Source of the DNA: Xylanimonas protaetiae
Lineage (GTDB): Bacteria; Actinomycetota; Actinomycetes; Actinomycetales; Cellulomonadaceae
NCBI RefSeq assembly: GCF_004135385.1
Contig: NZ_CP035493.1
Location: forward strand, 2,733,440 to 2,797,439
Length of the DNA stretch: 64,000 nucleotides
Reading direction: 5' to 3'
Shown: piece after piece, positions 17,462-25,352 of the stretch
Layout of the letters: every line of letters begins with the position of its first letter
Position numbering within the stretch: position 1 is the first letter of the stretch
Notes under the pieces: generated by a model
Databases searched by the model: none
Told to the model about the DNA's origin: nothing
What the model saw: the letters and a program-made list of their open reading frames with translations, nothing else
Program-made: the position numbers and the translations under genes

Positions 17462-19105
17462 CTACGCGAAGTAGGCGTTGCCGAAGAAGAACGTCGGCCC
17501 GGAGGTGCGGAACTCCACGCCCCGCAGCGACGGGGTGCGCAGCAGCGTCGAGGGCTGGAAGAAGATCGGGGTCACGCCCTGGTCGGCCAGGAGCACCTGC
17601 TGCGCGGCGAGCAGGTCGTCCCAGCGGGCCTGCGGGTCTGCGGCGTTGACGCCCTGGGCGGAGGCCAGCAGGGCGTCGAGCTCGGGGTTGGAGTAGCCGC
17701 CCCAGTTGGTGCTCTCGCCCGTGCCGAACAGGCTCAGGTGGCTCGACGGGTCGGCGAAGGTCGCGGCCCACGTCGGCAGGTAGAGGTCGAAGTCCTGGCG
17801 TGCCGTCTTGTCGAGGAAGACGCCCACCGGGTTGGTGGTGACGGTGACGGTCAGCCCCTCGAGGGCGGTCTCGAGCGCGTTCTGCAGGTACTCGGCCACG
17901 GTGGCGATGCGGTCGGCGTCGAACGTCTCGAGCGAGAGCGTCAGCCGCTCGAAGCCGTGGTCGGCGCGCACCTGCGCCCACAGCTCGGCGGCGCGGGCGA
18001 CGTCGGTGCGCAGCAGGTCGCCGGCGTCGGCGGCGAAGTCCGTCCCGCCGGGGCCGGCGGCGAGGCCCGGCGGCACCAGGCCGGTGGCCGGGGTGGAGCC
18101 GTCGGCGAGCACGCGCTCCGTGAGCGCCTCGCGGTCGATGGCGAGCGAGATCGCCTCGCGGGCGCGCTGGTCGGCGAGCACGGGGTGGTCGTGGTTGTAG
18201 CCGAGGAACCCGACGGTCGCGGTGGTGTCGGCGACGAACGCCGCGCTCGTGCTGTTCGCCTGCACCTGCGGGCCGGAGATGACCACCTGGTCGACCTCGC
18301 CCGCGTTGAACAGGTTGACGGCCGTGGTGGTCTCGCGGATCACGCGGACGTCGACCCGGTCGAGCGCGACCGAGGCCGCGTCCCAGTAGTGCTGGTTGCG
18401 GACGTACGCCCAGTCGCCGCCGATGCCGGCGCCCGCGAAGCCCTCGAGGGCGAACGGGCCGTTGAACAGCACGTGCTCCGACGTCGTCGCGAAGGCGTCG
18501 CCCTGCGCGGTGACGAAGTGCTCGGGCACCGGGAAGAACACGGGCGTGGCCAGCAGCGAGGGGAAGAAGGTGGCCGGGGCGCGCAGGGTCACCTGGAGCG
18601 TCAGGTCGTCGAGCGCCGTGACGCCCAGCGTGGACGGTTCGGCGTCGCCCGCGATGATCTCGTCCGCGCCGCGCACGAACCCGAGCGTGCGCTGGTGCTC
18701 GGCGGCGTTGGGCAGGCCGACGGCCCGCCGCCACGCGAAGACGTAGTCGTGCGCGGTCACCGGGGTGCCGTCCGACCAGCGCGCCTGCGGGTTGAGGCGG
18801 ATGGTGTAGACGAGCCCGTCCTCGCTGACCTCGGGGAGCGCCGCGGCCCCGGCCGGGACCGGCTGGTTCTGCGCGTCGAGGCGGTAGAGGCCCTCGAAGA
18901 AGTTGTGCATCGCGTTGGCCGAGTTCTGGTCCACGCCCTGGGCGGGGTCGATGGAGTTCAGGTCCTGGAACACGACGACGGAGGCGGTGGTGCGGGCCAC
19001 GCCGTCGGCGGCCCGGTCCGTGACGCCGCCCGTGGTGCACGCCGCGAGGACCATGCCCGTCACGATCGTCACGGCGACGGTCGACAGCGTCCTCAGGCGT
19101 CTCAT
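17462..19105 (-). CDS. Oligopeptide-type ABC transporter substrate-binding lipoprotein
   Basis: Family 5 solute-binding protein of 547 residues. Signal peptide with lipobox VLAACT (Cys at about 23), then the SBP_bac_5 fold: DPAQGVDQNSANAMHNFFEGLY near the N-terminus, LNPQARWSDGTPVTAHDYVFAWRR, and the C-terminal NWGGYSNPELDALLASA. AGAGGAC precedes ATG 19105. First gene of the importer operon that continues with the OppB, C, D and F-like genes. Ligand unknown; peptides or short oligosaccharides are both possible. Confidence 0.93.
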   Translation of the reverse strand: MRRLRTLSTVAVTIVTGMVLAACTTGGVTDRAADGVARTTASVVVFQDLNSIDPAQGVDQNSANAMHNFFEGLYRLDAQNQPVPAGAAALPEVSEDGLVYTIRLNPQARWSDGTPVTAHDYVFAWRRAVGLPNAAEHQRTLGFVRGADEIIAGDAEPSTLGVTALDDLTLQVTLRAPATFFPSLLATPVFFPVPEHFVTAQGDAFATTSEHVLFNGPFALEGFAGAGIGGDWAYVRNQHYWDAASVALDRVDVRVIRETTTAVNLFNAGEVDQVVISGPQVQANSTSAAFVADTTATVGFLGYNHDHPVLADQRAREAISLAIDREALTERVLADGSTPATGLVPPGLAAGPGGTDFAADAGDLLRTDVARAAELWAQVRADHGFERLTLSLETFDADRIATVAEYLQNALETALEGLTVTVTTNPVGVFLDKTARQDFDLYLPTWAATFADPSSHLSLFGTGESTNWGGYSNPELDALLASAQGVNAADPQARWDDLLAAQQVLLADQGVTPIFFQPSTLLRTPSLRGVEFRTSGPTFFFGNAYFA

Positions 19106-19113
19106 GGCACGTC

Positions 19114-19143
19114 CTCTGCTCGGGTGGGCTCTGCTCGGGTGGG
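19114..19143. repeat. Two tandem 15-bp repeats upstream of the binding-protein gene
   Basis: CTCTGCTCGGGTGGG occurs twice head to tail in the leader, 9 bp before the ATG on the minus strand. It may duplicate a ribosome-site-proximal element, since each copy on the minus strand carries AGAG; only the first is correctly spaced. Confidence 0.6.
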
Positions 19144-19374
19144 CCGCCCGGTCGGGCGTGCTCAAACCATAGACAGACGGGATGCCACCGATAGAGGTCG
19201 TGCATGTATTGATTGGCCGGATGGCTCGTTGCGCACGGGCTCACCCCTGGAGCTGGTCGGGCGCCCGCCTCGGCGCCTGGGCCGCCGTCGCCGGGGGACG
19301 ACGCGCGAGTCGGCGCATCCCCGCCCAGACTGAAGGGGACCGCACGCTCGTCCAGCAGAACCGGAGACACCACC

Positions 19375-19929
19375 ATGGCGCTGCCCCGCTACACCGTCCC
19401 GTCCCTGACGAAGGAGAACGGGGCGAAGGTCGCGAAGATCCTCCAGGAGCGGCTGCACTCCCTCAACGACCTCCAGCTCACGCTCAAGCACATCCACTGG
19501 AACGTCGTCGGGCCCCACTTCATCGCGGTGCACGAGATGCTCGACCCGCAGGTGGACGCCGTGCGTCTCATGGCGGACGCCGTCGCCGAGCGCATCGCGA
19601 CCCTGGGCGTCGCGCCGGTCGGCACGCCGGGTGCGCTGGTCGCGGCCCGGTCGTGGGACGACTACCACCTCGGGCGCGCGACGGCGATCGAGCACCTGGG
19701 GGCGCTCGACGAGGTGTACGAGGGCGTCATCACGTCGCACCGCAAGGCCGCGGCCGACACCGAGGAGCTCGACGCCGTCACGAACGACCTGCTCATCGGC
19801 CACCTGCACGACCTCGAGCTCTTCCACTGGTTCGTGCGCGCGCACCTCGAGAGCACCGGCGGGGCGCTGGCGACCGAGGGCGCGAAGACGGAGCTCGAGG
19901 CCGCGCGCGAGGCCCACAAGGCGAAGTAG
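19375..19929 (+). CDS. dps: Dps-family DNA-binding ferritin-like protein
   Basis: 184 residues, a miniferritin that stores iron and protects DNA during starvation or oxidative stress. The inter-subunit ferroxidase residues are present: His41 (in HIHWN), His53 and Asp57 (VHEMLD), Asp68 and Glu72 (MADAVAER). A Lys/Glu/Ala C-terminal tail may aid DNA contact. The ribosome site CGGAGA stands before ATG 19375. It is a single gene, divergent from the ABC operon and followed by a small hairpin. Confidence 0.95.
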   Translation: MALPRYTVPSLTKENGAKVAKILQERLHSLNDLQLTLKHIHWNVVGPHFIAVHEMLDPQVDAVRLMADAVAERIATLGVAPVGTPGALVAARSWDDYHLGRATAIEHLGALDEVYEGVITSHRKAAADTEELDAVTNDLLIGHLHDLELFHWFVRAHLESTGGALATEGAKTELEAAREAHKAK

Positions 19930-19934
19930 CCCTG

Positions 19935-19951
19935 CCGGCGGGCACCGCCGG
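19935..19951 (+). terminator. Short hairpin after dps
   Basis: A 7-bp GC stem (CCGGCGG and its complement) with a 3-base loop begins six bases after the dps stop. A modest terminator candidate without a U tract. Confidence 0.4.
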
Positions 19952-19996
19952 TGAGTCGCTGCCCCCGCACGCCTGGCGTGTTCCTACCATGACGCC

Positions 19997-20356
19997 ATGG
20001 CGGTGAGCAGAACCCGGCAGGCCCGCGCCTCGCGGCGGCGCCGTCGACGGCTCGGGAAGGTCGTCAACGACCTCACCGACGTGCAGTGGGCCGCGATCCA
20101 GGCCGCCTGGGGCGGCTGCGCCTACTGCGGCGCGCCCGGCGGGCGGCCGCAGCGCGACTGCGTGCTGCCCGTCTCGCGCGGCGGGCGGTACACGCTCGAC
20201 AACGTCGTGCCCGCGTGCGCCTCGTGCAACGCGAGCAAGTGCAACGACGAGGTGACGGCGTGGCTGCGCCGCAAGAAGCTCGACGAGCGCGCGTTCCTCG
20301 AGCGGTTCGTCGCCGTGCAGGCCGACCTCCGGGCGACGCTCGGCGCGGTCGCCTGA
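19997..20356 (+). CDS. Small HNH endonuclease
   Basis: 119 residues. A very basic N-terminus (RTRQARASRRRRRRLGK) is followed by an HNH fold with the zinc Cys pairs CAYC and CASC framing the nuclease core CVLPVSRGGRYTLDNVVPA; Asn-Val after Asp and the NASK segment fit the HNH_5-type family. It stands between dps and DUF302 with no restriction-modification partner, so it may be a housekeeping or selfish single nuclease. The usual His of HNH is replaced in the D-C-V-L-P stretch, so activity is not assured. Confidence 0.85.
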   Translation: MAVSRTRQARASRRRRRRLGKVVNDLTDVQWAAIQAAWGGCAYCGAPGGRPQRDCVLPVSRGGRYTLDNVVPACASCNASKCNDEVTAWLRRKKLDERAFLERFVAVQADLRATLGAVA

Positions 20357-20380
20357 GCCGCAGGACGCCCTGCCGGACCG

Positions 20381-20411
20381 CGTCCGGCACCGCGGGGTGC
20401 CGCGCCGGACG
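20381..20411. terminator. Bidirectional hairpin between convergent genes
   Basis: Arms CGTCCGGC (20381-20388) and GCCGGACG (20404-20411) pair perfectly, with further pairing inside the loop. It sits between the convergent HNH and DUF302 genes. Confidence 0.5.
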
Positions 20412-20801
20412 TCAGAGCGCGGCGAGCGCGGCGCCCAGGCGGGTCCGTGCGTCCTCGGCGACGAGCGCGAGGGCCTCGCTGTCGCCGGCCAGGCCGACCA
20501 TGGCGTCGGGGTCGAAGGCCTCGACCACCGTCACGTCGTCGGCCGCGCGGACCACGACGTTGCACGGCAGGACGGCCGCGATCGACGGGTCGATCGTCAG
20601 GGCCCGGTAGGCGAGCTGCGGGCGGCAGGCGCCGAGGATGACCTGCGGCACGACGTCGACGTCGAGCTTCTTCTTGAGCGTGGCCTGCAGGTCGATCTCG
20701 GTGAGGACGCCGAAGCCCTGCTCGGCGAGGGCGGCCCGGACGGCCTCGACGGTCTCCGCGAAGGGGCGGGCGACGGTGGTGCTGAGCGTGTACGCGGTCA
20801 T
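20412..20801 (-). CDS. DUF302 domain protein
   Basis: 129 residues forming a single DUF302 domain (VARPFAETVEAVRAALAEQG, TLKKKLDVDV, ILGACRPQLAYRAL, LPCNVVVR). This small alpha/beta fold is widespread and lacks an assigned biochemical role, though members often sit near redox or metal genes. The CNVVVR Cys and GACRP Cys are conserved in the family. ATG 20801 is favoured over the one three codons earlier because the family begins near MTAYTLSTTV. Confidence 0.85.
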   Translation of the reverse strand: MTAYTLSTTVARPFAETVEAVRAALAEQGFGVLTEIDLQATLKKKLDVDVVPQVILGACRPQLAYRALTIDPSIAAVLPCNVVVRAADDVTVVEAFDPDAMVGLAGDSEALALVAEDARTRLGAALAAL

Positions 20802-20847
20802 GGGCCCCACCGTAGGGCCTGCGCGCCGGCGGCCCGCGCGGCGCCGG

Positions 20848-21121
20848 TCAGCGCCCGGGCCGCACCATCCACGCGTCCGGGTCCTCGAGGCGGGCCCAGC
20901 CGTGCTGCGGGTAGATGCCCGCGGCGTCGTCGGAGGCTTTCAGCAGGATGCGCCGCAGGCCGAGCGGCTCGAGGTCGGCGAGGACCGCGTCGACGAGCGC
21001 GTGCGCGATCCCGCGGCCCCGGTGGGCCGGGTCGACGACGACGTCGGCGAGCCACCCGAACGTCACGCCGTCGGTGACGATGCGGGCGAACGCGACCTGG
21101 TTGCCCGACGAGCGACGGCAC
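20848..21121 (-). pseudogene. GNAT acetyltransferase remnant, N-terminus missing
   Basis: The last 80-odd residues of a GNAT enzyme are intact: QVAFARIVTDGVTFGWLADV, then the acetyl-CoA loop VVDPAHRGRGIAHALVDAVL, and the C-terminal GIYPQHGWARLEDPDAWMVRPG. Homologs have about 40-50 more residues at the N-terminus. Here the upstream frame has no good start and runs into a stop near 21190, while GTG 21121 in the next frame would join only with a frameshift near 21100. It is a decayed gene or one hit by another indel. Confidence 0.6.
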
Positions 21122-21186
21122 GGGGACAGTGCATCACGCGGCCGGGCCGGGCCGGTAGGGCACTGCCCGGCCCGGCGCGCGCGACG

Positions 21187-21342
21187 TCAGCGCTCGGGCA
21201 GCGTCCGCTCCGGCGCGGGCCGCCGTGCGTCCGCGCCCACGGGCTCGGGGTGCGGCGTCGAGCCGGCAGGCCCGGCAGGCAGCACGCAGGCGTCGCCCTC
21301 GCAGGCGACGCCGTCGGCCCCGAACACCGTCAGGCCGGTCAC
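21187..21342 (-). CDS. Detached Cys-containing tail of the DsbA-like protein, or coupled miniprotein
   Basis: A 51-codon frame whose GTG overlaps the stop of the DsbA-like gene (GTGA). It reads VTGLTVFGADGVACEGDACV and ends with a Pro/Arg-rich stretch. FrnE/DsbA-like proteins of actinobacteria often end in a similar ACxxxxC tail within the same chain, so this is either a coupled separate peptide or the true C-terminus put out of frame by an indel. Identification rests on memory of that family. Confidence 0.5.
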   Translation of the reverse strand: MTGLTVFGADGVACEGDACVLPAGPAGSTPHPEPVGADARRPAPERTLPER

Positions 21343-21992
21343 GCGACGTCCGCCTGCTCGGCGCGGGCCATCTCCAGCACCTGCGCGAAGAGCGCCGGCT
21401 CCTGCGCGCCCGAGATCCCGTACCTGCCGTCGACGACGTAGAACGGCACGCCGTGGATGCCGAGGGCCGCCGCCTCCGCGACGTCCTCCTTGACGGCCGC
21501 CGCGTACGTGCCGGCCTCGAGCGCCGCGACGACGTCGTCACGGTCGAGGCCCAGGCCCGCGGCCAGGTCCGCGAGGTCGGCGACGCGGCCCACGTGGCCG
21601 CCGTCGACGAAGTACGCGCGCAGCAGCGCCTCCTTCGTCTCGGCCTGGCGGCCATGAGCCTTCGCATAGTGCAGCAGCTCGTGCGCCTTGACCGTGTTGG
21701 TCTGGTGCATGTGGTCGTAGTCGTAGTCGAGCCCCACGGACGCCGCGACGCCCGTGACGCGGTCGATCATCTGCTCGACCTGCGGCATCGACAGCCCCTT
21801 GCGCTCCGCGAGGTACTGCGCGGGCGTGCCGTCGTAGTCGACGGGGGTGTCGGGGGACAGCTCGAAGGAGTGGTAGATGACGTCGACGTCGATGCCGGTC
21901 GTGGCGACAGCCTGCTCGAAGCGGCGCTTGCCGATATAGCACCAAGGACACTGGACGTCGGACCACACGTCGACGCGCACGGGTTCGCTCAT
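21339..21992 (-). CDS. DsbA-family oxidoreductase (FrnE type)
   Basis: 217 residues, thioredoxin fold with helical insertion. The redox motif CPWC is at 15-18 (DVWSDVQCPWCYIGKRRFE) and the cis-Pro loop is at IHGVPFYVV. There is no signal peptide, so it belongs to the cytoplasmic FrnE/2-hydroxychromene isomerase-like branch that handles disulfide exchange under oxidative stress. The C-terminus at MARAEQADVA is shorter than many homologs, whose Cys tail seems to continue in the overlapping small frame. Confidence 0.92.
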   Translation of the reverse strand: MSEPVRVDVWSDVQCPWCYIGKRRFEQAVATTGIDVDVIYHSFELSPDTPVDYDGTPAQYLAERKGLSMPQVEQMIDRVTGVAASVGLDYDYDHMHQTNTVKAHELLHYAKAHGRQAETKEALLRAYFVDGGHVGRVADLADLAAGLGLDRDDVVAALEAGTYAAAVKEDVAEAAALGIHGVPFYVVDGRYGISGAQEPALFAQVLEMARAEQADVA

Positions 21993-22035
21993 GCCCCGGT
22001 CAACCGTGCGGACGCCCGTCCTGTTCCGGACGGGT

Positions 22036-22069
22036 GCGGGCGTGCGCTGCGCGGACGGCGCACGCCCGC
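22036..22069 (-). terminator. Hairpin terminator after the penicillin-binding protein gene
   Basis: An 11-bp perfect stem (GCGGGCGTGCG and complement) begins three bases past the stop. A second, 7-bp hairpin (22015-22021 with 22028-22034) follows it before the DsbA-like gene. Confidence 0.6.
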
Positions 22070-22072
22070 GCG

Positions 22073-24454
22073 TCAGTCGTCCCCGTCACCCTCGCCGGCG
22101 CCCGCTCCGGGGCCGGCTCCCGGGCCGGGGTCCGGGACCGGGTCGACCGCCGGCGGCGTCGGGGTGGGCGCCGGCGCCGGGGGCGGCGAGACCTGCGGCG
22201 CGTCCTGCGGGTCCGCCGGCGGGCTCGTGGGCTGGTCGACCCGGTCCGTCGTCCTGTCGTCCGTGACGCGCGGTGCCGGCGTGCCCACGAGCGCCGGGTC
22301 CGGTGCCGGGAAGGCGAGCTGCGGCAGGTCGGCGTGGGCGCGGTCCATGAAGTCCGCCCACATGGGCGCGGCGAGCGTCGAGCCGAACAGCGTGCGGATG
22401 AACCGGCCGTTGAAGGTGATGTTGAAGTTGGTGGTCTCGCCCGAGGCCTCGCCCACCCACGCCGCCGTCGACAGCTGCGGGGTGAAGCCGACGAACCACG
22501 TCTGCGACGAGCCCTGGTTGGTGCCGGTCTTGCCGGCGGACACGCGGCCGCCGGAGAGCTGGCTGCGGCGTCCGGTGCCGTCGGTCATGACGTTCTGGAG
22601 CGAGTACGTGACGGTCGCCGCGACGTTGGCCGGCAGGGCGTCCGGGGTGCAGCTGGCGCGCGGCACCGCCAGGTCGCGGCCGTCGGCGCCGATCACGCGC
22701 GTGATCGCGACCGGGTCGCAGTAGGTGCCGTTGCTGGCCAGGGTCGCGTACGCGGCCGCGAGCTGGAGCGGCGACGTCGTCTGGGTGCCCAGGATCATCG
22801 CGGGCGTGATGAGCACGTCGTCCGGCGTCGGGTCGAAGAGCGTGACGACGGTGCCGCCCGGACCCGGACGCGTCGTCGGGCGGAAGCCCATGTCCCACGC
22901 CGTGTCCCGCAGCGTGCACAGGTCCACCTGCGTCGACATGTCCGTGAAGGCGGTGTTGACGGAGTCGGACATCGCCCGCTGCACCGAGATCCTGCCGCCC
23001 AGGTTGCCCTCGACGTTGCGCGGCGACCACGACGGCCCGCCGAACCGGGTGCACGAGGCGTTCCAGGCCGACTGCGGCCGCGACACGCGGTTGGCGTTCA
23101 CGGTCTCGTTCAGGGTGCGGCCCGCGAGGAGCCAGTCGGCCAGCTGGAACGGCTTGAACGTCGATCCCGGCTGGAAGCCGCGCGACGCGCCGTGCGACGG
23201 GCCGGCGGAGAAGTTGATCGCCGTCGTGCCCGGGGCGGGGTTGCGGCTGGCGTCGAACGGGGTGTTCTGCGCCATCGCGAGGATCTTGCCCGTGCCCGGC
23301 TCGACGGCGGCGATCGCGGCCTCGAGGCCGGCGGTGTTGCCGCCCGGGACGTGGGAGGCGACCTCCTCGGCGGCCGCCGCCTGGAGGTCCATGTCGAGCG
23401 TCGTGTGGATGCGCAGGCCGCCGCGGTGCAGCAGGTCGAGGCGCTCCGCCTCGGTCTCGCCGAACTCGGGGCTCGTGCGGATCACGTTGATGACGTAGTC
23501 GCAGAAGAACGCGGCGTCGCCCGCGGCCTGGCAGCCCGTGGGCACCGGGGTGATGTCGAGCGTGTCCTCGACGGGCGTCGCGCGCGCCTCCTCCCACTGC
23601 TCGGTGGTGAGCTTGCCGAGCGTCCACATGCGGTGCAGCACGAGGTTGCGGCGCTGCTCCGAGAGGCGCGGGTTGACGGTCGGGTCGAACCGGCTGGGCG
23701 CGTTGGTGATCCCGGCGATCGTCGCTGCCTCGACCGGGGTGAGGTCGCTGGCCGGCTTGTTGAAGAAGAAGCGTGCGGCGGTCTCGACGCCGAAGATGTT
23801 CTGCCGGCCGAACTGGGCCAGGTTGAGGTAGCCCTGGAGGATCTCCTCCTTGGTCATCTGCTGCTCGAGCGCCATCGCGAGCTGGGCCTCGCGCGCCTTG
23901 CGGGCCATGCTCTGGTCGCGGGCCTCGATGACGCCGAACCGGTCGTCCGCGTGGTACGCCGCGTCGATCAGCACGTTCTTGACGTACTGCTGCGTGATGG
24001 TGGAGGCGCCCTGCGTCGGGCCGTCCTGGAGGTTGTTGACGAAGGCGCGCACCATGCCGCGCACGTCGATGCCGGAGTGCTCGAAGAACCGCTCGTCCTC
24101 GATGGCGACGACGGCGTCGATCATGTACTGCGAGATCTGGTCGAGCGGGACGACGATCCGGTTCTGCGCGTAGAACGTGGCGAGGTGCTCGCCGTTGGCC
24201 GCGTACACCGTCGACGCCTGGGACAGCGCGCGACGCTGGAGCTCGGTGGGCACGTCGTCGAGGACCGCGCGCGTGTGCACGGCCGTCGTGTGCACGCCGG
24301 CTGCGACCGGGATCGCGAACCCGGCCGCGAGGATGCCGCCCGCACCCGCGACGAGCACGAAGGCGAGCAGGAGCGCGACCAGCTGGTACGGCGAGATCCT
24401 CCGGGTCAGGCGCCGGTTCCGGGGGGTGGACGCGGGGTCCTGCGAGGTCGCCAT
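22073..24454 (-). CDS. Bifunctional penicillin-binding protein (class A, glycosyltransferase plus transpeptidase)
   Basis: 793 residues that polymerise and cross-link peptidoglycan. Cytoplasmic basic start, membrane anchor at about 25-50, then GT51 domain with catalytic Glu119 (EDERFFEHSGID) and the GASTITQQYVKN and RKAREAQLAMALE motifs. The transpeptidase domain has Ser431 in GSTFKPF, SVN at 498-500 and KTG at 642-644. The tail from about 712 is Pro/Gly/Asp-rich and low complexity, common in actinobacterial PBP1 proteins. ATG 24454 was chosen over a GTG three codons upstream. A monocistronic unit with a terminator after it. Confidence 0.95.
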   Translation of the reverse strand: MATSQDPASTPRNRRLTRRISPYQLVALLLAFVLVAGAGGILAAGFAIPVAAGVHTTAVHTRAVLDDVPTELQRRALSQASTVYAANGEHLATFYAQNRIVVPLDQISQYMIDAVVAIEDERFFEHSGIDVRGMVRAFVNNLQDGPTQGASTITQQYVKNVLIDAAYHADDRFGVIEARDQSMARKAREAQLAMALEQQMTKEEILQGYLNLAQFGRQNIFGVETAARFFFNKPASDLTPVEAATIAGITNAPSRFDPTVNPRLSEQRRNLVLHRMWTLGKLTTEQWEEARATPVEDTLDITPVPTGCQAAGDAAFFCDYVINVIRTSPEFGETEAERLDLLHRGGLRIHTTLDMDLQAAAAEEVASHVPGGNTAGLEAAIAAVEPGTGKILAMAQNTPFDASRNPAPGTTAINFSAGPSHGASRGFQPGSTFKPFQLADWLLAGRTLNETVNANRVSRPQSAWNASCTRFGGPSWSPRNVEGNLGGRISVQRAMSDSVNTAFTDMSTQVDLCTLRDTAWDMGFRPTTRPGPGGTVVTLFDPTPDDVLITPAMILGTQTTSPLQLAAAYATLASNGTYCDPVAITRVIGADGRDLAVPRASCTPDALPANVAATVTYSLQNVMTDGTGRRSQLSGGRVSAGKTGTNQGSSQTWFVGFTPQLSTAAWVGEASGETTNFNITFNGRFIRTLFGSTLAAPMWADFMDRAHADLPQLAFPAPDPALVGTPAPRVTDDRTTDRVDQPTSPPADPQDAPQVSPPPAPAPTPTPPAVDPVPDPGPGAGPGAGAGEGDGDD

Positions 24455-24532
24455 GCCCGCCACGGTAGGGGGGCCGCAGGGCCGTCCGGCCGTGGGGTCG
24501 CAGATCGACCGCGACCGGGGCGCGGCAGCCCG

Positions 24533-25279
24533 TCAGAGGCGCACCGGCTCGCCGGGGAGCGCCGGCAGGAGGACGTCCGTGAGGCCCGCGGTCGCGAACG
24601 CGGCGCGCAGGCGTGCGCCGTCCTCGGTGAAGTGCGCCCAGCCGTCCGTGTGGACCGGCAGCGTGCGCGGCCTGCCCAGCCGCCGCACCGCCTCCGCCGC
24701 GGCGTCGCTCGTCAGCGTCAGGACGTCGTCGACCAGCGGGGTGCGCGCGGCGCCGGCGAACAGCACGGCGACGTCGACGGCCGGGAACCGGGCCGCGACC
24801 TCGTCGACGACCCGCAGCGACGCGTTGTCGCCGCTCACGTAGATCGTCGGTGCGCCGTCCGCCGTCAGGACGAACCCGGTGACCGGCCCGGTCAGGTGCT
24901 CGGTGCCGTCCGGGCCGTGCTGCGCCGGGACGGCCGTCACGGTCACCGCGCCGACGGTCGCCGTCTCCCAGGACGGCAGCGCCCGCGCCGTCCCACCGAG
25001 CCGCTCCGCCGCGAGCCCCGTCGTCAGTGTGAGGGGCGCCGTGGCGAGGTACGCGCGCCCCGCGTGGTCGAGGTTGTCGGCGTGCTGGTCGTGCGAGAGC
25101 AGCACGGCGTCCACGGGCCCGACCCGCTCGGCCGACCACGTGGGGCCGGTCAGCTTGCGCAGCGAGCGCGACCCGACCGGGTACTCCTGCGGCGCGTCGA
25201 ACGTGGGGTCCACGAGGAACCGGGTGCCTGCCAGCTCGATGACGACGGTCGGGCCGTCCAGCGGGGTCAGTGAGGTCAT
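24533..25279 (-). CDS. Metallo-beta-lactamase-fold hydrolase (UlaG-like)
   Basis: 248 residues. The metal motif appears as LSHDQHADNLD near 62-72, with later metal ligands in PAQHGPDG, SGDNAS and the final HTDGWAHF. The UlaG/RomA-like branch cleaves phosphodiesters or lactones; the substrate is not evident. It lies alone, divergent from the next gene across a 73-bp spacer. Confidence 0.87.
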   Translation of the reverse strand: MTSLTPLDGPTVVIELAGTRFLVDPTFDAPQEYPVGSRSLRKLTGPTWSAERVGPVDAVLLSHDQHADNLDHAGRAYLATAPLTLTTGLAAERLGGTARALPSWETATVGAVTVTAVPAQHGPDGTEHLTGPVTGFVLTADGAPTIYVSGDNASLRVVDEVAARFPAVDVAVLFAGAARTPLVDDVLTLTSDAAAEAVRRLGRPRTLPVHTDGWAHFTEDGARLRAAFATAGLTDVLLPALPGEPVRL

Positions 25280-25352
25280 GCACCGAGTCTCTCCCGCGCA
25301 CCCCGCGACAGTGCGCGCTGTGCCGTGCGAGCCCGTCGCCTACGGTCGCGGC

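Noticed and set aside
19997-20356. HNH gene as part of a restriction or retron system
   Set aside because: No methyltransferase, reverse transcriptase or specificity gene is nearby; dps and DUF302 are housekeeping neighbours.
22034-25273. A 1079-codon open frame on the plus strand opposite the PBP and MBL genes
   Set aside because: Composition of an antisense frame (Arg/Val/Asp-rich); the minus-strand frames carry the real catalytic motifs.
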